Source: Mytilinidion resinicola
Lineage: Eukaryota > Ascomycota > Dothideomycetes > Mytilinidiales > Mytilinidiaceae
NCBI RefSeq assembly: GCF_010093595.1
Contig: NW_022985468.1
Coordinates: forward strand, 254,615 to 318,614
Direction of reading: 5' to 3'
Length of the DNA stretch: 64,000 nucleotides
Within the stretch, counting starts at the first letter, position 1. The number at the start of each line of letters is the position of its first letter. The notes below the pieces were generated by a model. That model was not told the DNA's origin, searched no databases, and saw nothing but the letters and a program-made list of their open reading frames with translations. Shown here in pieces: positions 55,403-64,000 of the stretch. The position numbers and the translations under genes are program-made.

Positions 55403-56373
55403 ATGAAGACAATGCTCATTGTCGGCGTTGGGCCAGGCATAGGGTCAAGTCTCCAGATTGTATTTGACTAGCTTCGGCGAACTAACATACCTGAAGCATG
55501 TCGCTCGCACGACGATTCGGACGCGAGGGCTACCAGATTGGCCTCATCTCTCGGTCTCAGAAAAAGCTCGACGCTTATGTGAAGGAGCTCAGTGGGCTCA
55601 AGATCAAGAGCGTCGGTGTCCCTGCTGACGTTCTCGACCGTGATGGCCTGAAAGCAGCAATCGCAAGCGTTGTTACGCAGCTAGGCCCCATCGATGTCCT
55701 CGAGTACAGTCCATTACTAGACATGGGCAGTCTCGTGGACGTTCTCTTCATGGACGTTGAGCAAGCGCAACCGCAGCTGGATATGCAGATCCTCGGGGCC
55801 GTCACCTCTGTCCGGGCTGTTCTCGACGGAATGATCAAGAAGGGGGATGGCGCCTTGCTGTTTACGCTCGGCGCAAGCGCGTACTCCTCGTGTCCTAGTC
55901 ATTCGAACGGGTCACTTGGTGTGGTCGCCATGAAGCAGTATGCTTTGATGCTTAATACGGCGTTAAAGCCAAAGGGCGTCTACGCCGGATGTCTAGCGAT
56001 TGGACAGCCCCACGACTCGGACGAAATCGCCGATATCTACTGGGACAAGGTGCAGAAGAAGGGGCCGTGCGAAACCCTCTACGGTGACCCGCGTGTTCAA
56101 GCTTGCTACGAAATCTTGCTAGCCCAAGGTGTTGGACGAGTTTTTCCTCCTGGACTCGTAGGGAAGTTGCCTGTGCCGCGCGACGAAAATGAAAAGAACA
56201 TCTTCCTTATCGCACTCCAACATATCGCCAAATGTGCTGTCATATTAGGAGAAGGACAGGCCAAAGTTGACGAGATGGCGGAACTGGCGGAATCGATTGG
56301 GGGCGATAGGAATGCGCCGCATTTCGGAGGAGTCGTTGATAAGGCGTTTCCGCAGATTTCTACCTTCGCGTAA
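55403..56373 (+). CDS. SDR-family oxidoreductase lacking the catalytic Tyr
   Basis: Two exons, 55403-55443 and 55497-56373, give 305 residues. Splicing with donor GTCAAG and a GAACTAACAT branch restores the Rossmann motif VGVGPGIGMSLARRFG. SRSQKKLD and ADVLDRDGL (cofactor-binding Asp) and LLFTLGASAY follow. In the usual S...YxxxK position the sequence reads SLGVVAMKQYALM: Lys is present, but the Tyr position is Val/Gly. This is seen in a fungal subgroup annotated as NAD(P)-binding SDR of unknown activity. The reaction is not predictable. Neighbours offer no pathway clue. Confidence 0.85.
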
Positions 56374-56745
56374 AAGCGAATCTTTCTCATGGGACTTGCC
56401 GGTCGCTAGAGAAGATATGGTTTTCGAGAAGTGATGAAGAGGCCGGATATCACGTGCCCTTCAACTGGTCATCTCGGGAGCCGAAAAGCGAATAGTTCCA
56501 TACTGCTCTATGTGGTGGGGTGTTCAAATGGGCGTCCCGCAGAATATACTTAACTAAATTGCATGTGCTCTCTTCCCTCGTCAATTTCAAAAGTCAGCCT
56601 TAGGATTTTCAGCCTGACCCCGCTTCGCTTGTCTTCACCTATCTTGTGAATACCAAGACCTTTGGAAAGTGGCAGTGCAAGCGGCGACTTTAAGTGAAGA
56701 TGCTCAGTCTCCGGCCTTCCAGCTTCGTACCTTGCAAACTCAGAA
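56374..56745. other. Intergenic
   Basis: No gene seen in these 372 bp. The SDR 3' flank carries CACGTG at about 56452. Confidence 0.5.
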
Positions 56746-58983
56746 ATGGCGACGTTCGGATTCTCCGTTGGGGACTTCGTTAGCGCTCTCAATCTCACCC
56801 GGGAACTAATCCGCGCTCTTAAAGACTCAGTGGGCTCTTCGACTGATTATCGCGACCTAATCAGAGAGCTGCGCAGCCTAAAGCGAGTCTTGACGGAGGT
56901 AAAGCGGCTTGACTTGGACGAGAGTCTCAAGCGCCAGCGTGTAGCTGTTGAGCAGGCGGCCTCGCTATGTCAGAACACAATCACGGGCTTTCTACGGAAG
57001 ATACACAAGTTTGAGCCTTCGTTAGGGGAGAGTGGGTCGGCCGTAAGGCGTTCGAAATGGCGAGTGTCGCTAAGAAAGATGGAATGGGCACTGTATAAGA
57101 AAGAGGAGGTAGCGGCGTTCAGAGCGAGGATCACAGGCCATACGTCTGCCATCAATATGCTTCTGTTAACAACTCAGCTGTGAGTAATCTCTCATATTAC
57201 CTTATTACGGTAACAGAATTCCAAAGCAATGGCTAATTAAGCTTCTATAGAGCGGCTTCAAATCTGAATGGACGCCAACCTTGTGCCAATACAGACCACA
57301 GCGATCGCACTCCAGGCTCGAAGCAGCGAGATGACATACCCGAAGCTACTAACACGCTACTCTCAACACATACTGACCTGCTCCTATCGATCACGAGAAT
57401 AGCGACTGAAGGGGCGACAAGGGAGCAAAATGACGACCTTCGAGATCTAATGACTGAAGTCCTGAAGACCAACCTCCAAACCTACGAGCTGGTACTAAAA
57501 ATGCAGACAGCCATACCACCGCAGGTCGAGCGGCAACAACCAGTCTATTTTCTGGATGCTTGTGGCCAGCTCGCTCCGTTCCATCTTGAATTCATCTCCT
57601 CAACTGAGGCTTTTCTTGCGGTTTTGAAAGTAAAGTTTCGAGATCGTGGAGCTCGTAAGATCGAGAGGTCTGAGTTTGTTCTCGAGGATACTATCACTAA
57701 TCGGGAAATCGACCTCAGGAGGCCGTGGGATATTTGTTTCAGACCTGGGCAGCGAGTGTCCATGAGCATGTGCTTCAACGACTTCAATGCCAACATTGAA
57801 TGCCCTGCATGCCACACATCGATATCTGCTCAAACAGATCAAGCAATAGATTGGTGAGTACACTCTTCCCCGTTGTCAAAGATTGAAGCTCACCGTGTAA
57901 TCCTCTTTGCGGCGTTCATTTCCGCCGCGTAGAAAATGCGGATGGCCTTGAAGATGATGCCTATGGAAGAGCCCAGTATGCTAGCATACCGCACTCTGAA
58001 GAGTCGTCCAAGCCCGATGTTCCTTCTCAGCCTAGCTCAGCTGCTTCCGCAAACTCAACTACGGAGTCACCGCAAATAACGAGTCAGTCTATGGACGTCG
58101 ATCACGAGTCTGACAGTGATGACCCGTCTCTATTTCAGCGCATCCGTTTGCTTGAGCCCAAAGGAATAGCATGGACCGCACTGCATGGAATCGTCAACAT
58201 ACAAAAGAACGGAATCGAGGCTCTGAATATGTACCCAGTACACCTCGAAGTAGAAGGGCGATGTGGTGAGAACGTGTCGCCTCTTTTGTCGTGGGGAGCA
58301 GTGCAAACGAGCAATCCCTTGCCGCTCTTCTCTAACGATAGTATGTCGTACTTTGAGGTGCTCCTGGGTGCTTTGGATAAATGCGCATGCCATAACCAGG
58401 GCCAAACACTGGAAGACGTCAAAGTAGCTGTAGGATATTGCATCGACCTTCGAAATCCGGAATGTCTCATTCGTGCAATGGTCGAGGTCCTGGAACGCGT
58501 TCAGCTAGATGATGGGAAAGTTAATCCTATCATAAACAATTGGGGCCATCTTGAATTCGTGGACTCTCTTGGGTCTTGGGTTCCTGGAGACTTGATTGGA
58601 TGTCTTCTCGACCCAATCCGAGGCCAATGCATCTTCAGCCGGCAGACACCAGAAGCTCGACAACAACGCCATTTTGGACTACTCACAGCAGCTTCAAGTC
58701 ACACAAAGTACCGTCCGTTTTCCGCTGAAAGTTGGCGGCCTACGGTGTTCTTTGGCCCTGGCTCTAGTGTTGTAGCTAATTTTGGCCAACGACCCTTCCA
58801 GTTCAACTTGAATAACTACATCGAAGGTACCGAAAACTACGTTTGTCGCCATTGAACAAATCTAATGAATAAATAGGTATAGAGTTTGGGCCCAAGCGAG
58901 TACCTTCAAGACCCTTGATTGATCTTCATCGTCCTCTTGCTGGTGCCAAGATTGACATCCACAAGAATAGGCGAATGAGATGA
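56746..58983 (+). CDS. Fungal ubiquitin-like-domain (ULD) protein with NLR-type N-terminal domain
   Basis: Four exons, 56746-57179, 57251-57853, 57889-58826 and 58877-58983, give 693 residues. The N-terminus MATFGFSVGDFVSALNLTRELIRAL...DYRDLIRELRSLKRVL matches the N-terminal domain common in fungal STAND/NLR-related proteins. Residues about 240-320 (VYFLDACGQLAPFHLEFISS, KIERSEFVLEDTITNREIDL, PWDICFRPGQRVSMSM) match the fungal ubiquitin-like domain, followed by a Cys-rich knuckle (CPACHTS...CSPCNPLCGVHFRRV). The rest is unrecognised. The third junction requires a 35-bp intron (57854-57888), unusually short; it is the only choice I found that keeps the frame. Function unknown, perhaps signalling in self-recognition. 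Confidence 0.8.
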
Positions 58984-59264
58984 CGCTTCACTTGGTCTCA
59001 GAAAGCTATCAAAGAACTCTTCGAGCCAGATATAAAGGAAGTCAACTCAAGAACAGGTAAGTCTTTCCATTTTCGTTCTAAATAACTCTACCAAAATAGC
59101 TTAAAGCAAGATACACTCCGCCCCCAGAGCTATCCCCGATTCATCGAATAGCTCCGGCTACGAAGAGCTCACGGAAGAGGCACTCCAGCCTTTGGATCAC
59201 ACCCCTGATTCAATCAAGTATTCAAGAAGACATTCGTGTTCTCTCCACCTCCCTAGAGTCTCCG
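58984..59264. other. Intergenic
   Basis: No gene seen; 3' flanks of convergent genes. Confidence 0.4.
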
Positions 59265-61045
59265 TCAAATTTCCTTCAGCAAAATCTCCTTCGTCGGATC
59301 CGGCATAATGTGCGCCCCAAACTGCCAATTTCCCGGCCTTCCCGCTTGCTCGTCTACGAGCTTGGTATGGTACTTCAGCACCAGCGTCGCCAGGATAAGC
59401 TTAATCTCATTCTCTGCAAACCAACGCCCGGGCACGCATGCTTTCCATACCCCCACCCAAGCGAGTCCTTATTCGACGTCGTAAACAAGTACTTGGTTTG
59501 CTCGCTGGCGGACGCTGCTCTCCGCTGCTTACAAAAGCGTAGTGGATCGAAGGATTCGGGGTCTGGGTAGATGGCGGCGTGATAGATGCCGTAGAGGTTT
59601 GCTTGTAGGATGGTGCCCGTGGGGATGTGGGTGCCGTCGGAGAGGTTGAAGGGGTGCAGGGCTAGGCATTGAACGCCGACTGCGGGATATCAGCCTTCGA
59701 ACGGGCTACCGAGGAGGGAAACTTACGGACACTAGATGGGTTGAGGCGCATGACTTCGCGCATGAAACTATCTAGCTTTCATGCGTCGTTGAGCACGGTC
59801 TTGTTCCACTTCCCATTGTTGGCGTCCAGCAGACCTTGGAGCTCTTCACGCGGTAGAATGACTAGCTCTGGACGATCGGTGAGGTCGTACATCGAGTGCG
59901 TGAGCATCATGCTAGATGTGTGGATGCCGCCCAAGCTGAGCGCAAGTTGGATCTCGGCCTAACGCTACACGTCAGCGCAGCTTTACCTAACAATACTAAA
60001 AGAGAACGTACCTAGCGCTCCACTTTCCTATTCATCGTCTTTCCCTCTTGATCCAAGCACCACTGCAAGAAGTCATCCGGTCTCTCTCCATCATATTTTC
60101 CGTTCGCCATGGCCTCTCTCCTTGCCTTGATAATCGGGACCATGAAATCTTCCGCGCGTTGCTTGAACTTGTTAGTATTTTGAACCTCCTTGATAAAATA
60201 TTGCACGTAAGGACGCAGCCACGGCCGCCATTTCCCGATAGCATTAGCGCCCGCGAAGACCTTCAGGGTGTAGTCAATGGATATCGCAATCCAGTCTTCG
60301 TTCAACCAGAGCTCGGGACCGACGAATATGCGATTTGATACTTTCGCAATCACGCGGAGGAGCTTTTGGTTTACGTTTACGGGTGTCCATTCTGGAAGAT
60401 CATGAGAGGATATTCTATTTGTAAACTCAGAAAGCTTCACATACCTTTATACGAAGGGAAATCGGCGGCCAATGCCTCGTCCACCGTATCGAACAAAACA
60501 GGTACAAATCGTGCTGCAAGCCACACAAAGTTAGCTATCGCGTTCTCATATCATACCACACGAGTTCGCTTTCTTTCTTACCCAACCCTGGCGTCAAATT
60601 CGTCCTTATTAAATTCACCGTCTTCAAATCATCCCCTACTAGGAAAGCCCGTGTATTTCGCGGAGAACAGCTGGGTAGGTACGTTAGCGCTGAGTCAGTT
60701 TACGCCTCTAGCACGCTTGCGACACAGTCATCCACTCACAATCTCCAACGCCTTCGCGGAGCTAGAATGCTCCTTGTCCGTCTCCGTTTTCATTTGCTTG
60801 ATGGCGGCGCCGCTGACGACAACAACGTCGGCGCTTTGGGTTGATGGGTTGAAAGTTTGAAGGCTGCGTTTTTGAACTGTAGAGGTAGAAAAATATGTTA
60901 AAAAAGCGATCGCTTCTGGTGTGATTTCTGGAGCTTCTACCTTTTTATATCCGTCGCGGACAAGACTGGATGCATCTTTCGCGAACTGGGCGCGCCGTTT
61001 TTCTGCGTCGCCGTATTCAAGGCCGATCCATGGACTCGGGTTGCA
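59265..61045 (-). pseudogene. Cytochrome P450 (CYP68/ent-kaurene-oxidase-like), inactivated and 5'-truncated
   Basis: Readable blocks from the 5' side are NPSPWIGLEYGDAEKRR, KNAAFKLSTHQ, DDLKTVNLIRTNLTPGL, VGPELWLNEDWI, RPDDFLQWCLDQE, LALSLGGIHTSSMM (I helix), FMREVMRLNPSSV (ExxR), YPDPESFDPLRF, then the heme loop WGYGKHACPG, which jumps frame before RWFAENEIKLILATLVL. Lesions are frameshifts near 60815, near 60630 and at about 59430 inside the heme-binding loop, plus TGA at 59779-59781. The N-terminal membrane anchor is missing upstream of 61045, where repeat-like sequence begins. By family knowledge the group oxidises terpenoids or other secondary metabolites; this copy should be non-functional. 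Confidence 0.85.
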
Positions 61046-61320
61046 GCACTACAACCTAGGGTCAGCAACTCATATGCAGTAACGTATCAGGATAGCATGC
61101 TGATACAGGAGGAAGTAACAGGTAGTGCAACAGCAGTGCTGCAGCACGGTATCAGTACTGTATCAGGAAACAGCATGAATCAAGTAACGCGTCAGGAAGA
61201 GATACCACGTTATGCCCCCGGGGCTGGCCCCCCTCCTTCCCCTAGTATATAAACAACGAGCTAGACACCCATAGAAATCAGAGTTCACATCAATTTCAAC
61301 CTGAGTCATGGGGCGTTTGC
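61046..61320 (+). repeat. Possible solo-LTR-like sequence
   Basis: It abuts the truncated P450. Short repeated motifs (GTAACGTATCAGGA, GTACTGTATCAGGA, GTAACGCGTCAGGA), a TATATAAAC box at about 61241 and a downstream ACACCCATAGAAATCAGAG resemble an LTR promoter and R region. No second LTR or internal region seen, and the ends are unresolved. Confidence 0.35.
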
Positions 61321-61953
61321 GGAGCTTTTGAAGATGGGACTTAGGGCCCAAGTAAGTGCTATGACGGCGACGGAGGTGTATAACAGTAGCCCGCCTCTCT
61401 AGACGAAACTTGAAAGTGCCTCCATGATTACGAGTACAACTTCAGAACAAAGGTACGAAATTATAAGAGAATAAGATCCAAAGTCAACGAACGCAGGAAT
61501 ACATCCTCAAATTTATGGGAGCACAAGCAGGAATTCATAGTACCAAGGATTCCATATCAGCACTACACATCTCTTCTTGATAGTGAATAGAATGCTTATG
61601 TTGGTGCTTACTCGTTTGCGAAACGCACCCTATAGTGCTGCGAAGCTTCCGAAGCCAGTCTTACAAAGGTAGAGTTTCAAGTATCGGCCGTAACGGGCCG
61701 AGTGTATGAGCGTATGAGCGTATCATTAGCGACGGAATTTTCTGATATTGCGTCGTCTGGTTAGAGTGAGCATGAGAGGAGTATGGCAACTTGTTAAGAA
61801 TATATGTATCCTATCAGCTTCTGCGCCCATATGCATAATTGCGGCGCATACGACACTTCCTGGAAGTCTATGGTACCGTGTTGCTCGCGACTAACATCGG
61901 GTCAGGTCCTTTTTTATGTAGAGAACACCTCTCGGGCTCACTATACCTTTGAT
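61321..61953. other. Intergenic
   Basis: No gene seen. Confidence 0.4.
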
Positions 61954-64000
61954 TCATTCATAAAGACCTCCATGCCTCACTTCTCCCCTCTCTCCAACCC
62001 CCCGATCCCCAAAGACCAACTCTAGATGCCTCGCTCCCGTCTCCCTCACCACAACTATCCGCTGCCACGTCCGCTTATGCTCCATCCCCACCGCCGTATT
62101 CGTCAGCAACTCCGACGGCCTCGAATTCACAGCCAGCGTAACAAGATCACTGATGCCCGCCCACGCCTTCTAAACCAACCACTGCCAAAGCGTAACAGCC
62201 ACCTTACCCACCGCAAGCACAAACTGGATCCCCAGCACCACAAACGCAAACCACAGCGTTGGCGTCCTAGTCTCAAGGTTCCAAGCGTACCCAAAGCGAC
62301 GGACCCGCACCTGCAAACGCATCCAGCTGTTTTTCAGCGACTCGGCCTCTAACTGGCGCGGCGGGTGCTTGTGCCTGCTGCGGAACGTGATGTCGGTCGT
62401 GAACTCCTCCTTGACTCCCGGCCCAGCATGGACGATATATATATACCGGTGCCGCGGCCGATTAAGGTCGGTGCGTCGCTCAGAAACTTGCTCATCGACG
62501 TCGCTACCATGCGTGTAGGTAGCCGTTTGTAGCCACCCCGGGGCGCCATGACGCGGCTGTTGAAGTCGGAGGCGACGAGGAAGATGTCCGCGAGGTCGCC
62601 CATGAGGGTGTTATCAGTGCCGTCTGTGGGTACGTTGAGGGCGTCCGCCCAGTCTGTCCCCATCTCAATGCGACAAGAGGCTGTGGGGAAGGGGACAGCG
62701 GCGTTCAGTATAGCGGCTGCGTCAGCGGGTTTGTCCCAGGCTTGGTGGATGAAGAGGTCTTTGCGGGTTTCCAGCCACATTATTCCAGGAAGCCAGTAGG
62801 CCGTTATGGCGCATGAGATGATGCTGTAGCTTGAGTTGAGGTATTTGGGGTTCTTTGGGTCCGTGCGGTCGAATATGTCTACTGGGACGAAGAAGATGCC
62901 GCCCAGGGAAGCATTTCCTCTTTTGCTAAATGTGGTATGTTCGTCTATTGGTACTTAGGAGAACTGAGTCTGATTGCCGGTGAAGTTTTTCCCTACATCT
63001 AATGCCGACTGCGGAACATGCCAGAGCTCATCGCTTTCAATCCCAAGGTGTCCAAAAGGGAACGCCACTTTCGGGTCATCATTGTCATACCACGCACATT
63101 AAACTCTCACGAAAGGTTTCAGGATGTTCGCGAAAGTCTCTGGCCTCTTTGCATCCGCCGTCCTCACGGTAATGTCGAGCCGCAACGGCGTCGGGTCCCC
63201 ATCTTCTGCCCTCAACTTCGGATACGACGACTTCCACGCATGTCTCCAAAAGTTCGCCAGGTCAGTAGCAAGCAGGTGGGTAACCGACGTGCCAGAAGCC
63301 CACCCAAACCAGCTCATTTCAGAAGCGTAAGTAGTGTTCTCGACATCGACTCCGTCCCAAATATCAGTCGAGTACGGCGGCAGCATCTGCTGCGACCACA
63401 AATCGGAGCTGAGGTAGCGCATTGCACCACTTTCATTATCCACGATCGTGAGACTTGGCCACATTTGGCCTCGCACGTAGCCCTCCTGCCACCCTTTAAT
63501 AACGTCGATGTTAGTTGTGGGGCATAGGCGGCGAGATTTTGCTCCGCGCCGAAGACACCGGTCAGATGGTAGCAAACTCGCGTCCACCTTCGAAGGCCAA
63601 ATTTGCTCAGAAGTTGCGGCCAGATACAGGAGGTCGTCACTGCCGTTGAACGGGTCCACGACAGGCCAGTAAATCAGCTTCGGAAGCGCAACAATCGCAG
63701 AGACCGGATTCGCGATCGCTGCAAGCAGATACCCGACACAACGAGGAGTGGCCGTACTGGTAAGGTACTCCGAAACTCGTTGCTGAGCAAGTAATTGAGC
63801 TTTGTGAGCTGATATCCAGAGGTGAGGAGACTGAAAGGGACGCCTCTCGTTCTGCTGAGACGTCTGCGGATCTCATCCAGGACGATGTTGGATAAAGATG
63901 CGAGGAGAATCAGCTCGTGAGCCTTTGCAACAAATTGAAAGCCATTCAGGATTATTGCTTGATTCCTTCCGCCGTAGTCGGTCGGATAGATCTTTCGCGC
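61954..64000 (-). pseudogene. Large fungal multi-pass membrane protein of unknown function, partial and decaying
   Basis: It enters from the right edge with GFQFVAKAHELILLASLSNIV and SGYQLTKLNYLLSNEF, a pattern I associate with a widespread unnamed fungal membrane family. It shifts frame near 63765 to LLAAIANPVSAIVALPKLIYWP, WPSKVDASLLPSDRC, MRYLSSDLWSQQMLPPYS, then DIFLVASDFNSRVMAPRGGY. The frame shifts again in a TA-dinucleotide run near 62440 to EEFTTDITFRSRHKHPPRQ, the C-terminal helix LWFAFVVLGIQFVLAVGKVA, a TAG at 62170-62172, and HKRTWQRIVVVRE to a stop at 61954. The multiple lesions indicate decay, though it may have additional introns I could not place. Confidence 0.6.

Noticed and set aside
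269..62172. Reassignment of TAG to glutamine
   Set aside because: Intact genes here (O-methyltransferase, MsrB) end in TAG at the expected family length, and the broken genes also carry frameshifts.

Overview
This window looks like nuclear DNA of a filamentous ascomycete (Pezizomycotina). The evidence is genes split by 48-104 bp GT-AG introns with CTAAC-like branch points, plus families typical of these fungi: rhodopsin-domain membrane proteins, a HET fragment, a hydrolase-NB-ARC NLR, a ubiquitin-like-domain protein, fungal O-methyltransferase, OPT and MFS transporters and P450. A class such as Dothideomycetes is only a guess. I saw no tRNA, rRNA, CRISPR or telomeric repeat.

Layout. 0-8.7 kb: a broken low-complexity ORF, an M20 peptidase/amidohydrolase, an F-box-like gene (A) and two membrane-anchored unknowns. 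9.7-17.5 kb is conserved: an O-methyltransferase, a rhodopsin-domain protein, and GPI transamidase subunit PIG-T/Gpi16 divergent from LUC7. 17.5-26.5 kb is repeat-rich: an 852-bp tandem duplication with conserved promoter spacing, a HET relic, a small mitochondrial-type protein, a 12-unit degenerate tandem array, a second array, and a 1.34-kb TIR element (element 1) encoding an AT-hook protein. 26.7-39.9 kb: two large paralogues (D on -, C on +) built from an unrecognised ~115-residue module, enclosing F-box genes and a Gfo/Idh/MocA oxidoreductase. 40-50 kb is mostly dead genes: CorA-like, NLR with a 1.07-kb MULE-like element (element 2) in an intron, and OPT. 51-59 kb holds intact genes: MFS transporter, MsrB, SDR, and the ubiquitin-like-domain protein. 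59-64 kb: a wrecked P450 and a decaying membrane protein that runs off the window.

There is no coherent pathway. Housekeeping genes alternate with accessory material from multicopy families. The strongest observations are the C/D module family with conserved intron phases and upstream sequence, the two related TIR elements with 8-bp target duplications, and the near-exclusive use of TAG as the inactivating codon in the broken genes, which suggests RIP-like C-to-T mutation. Every exon model was read by eye from frame continuity and splice consensus.
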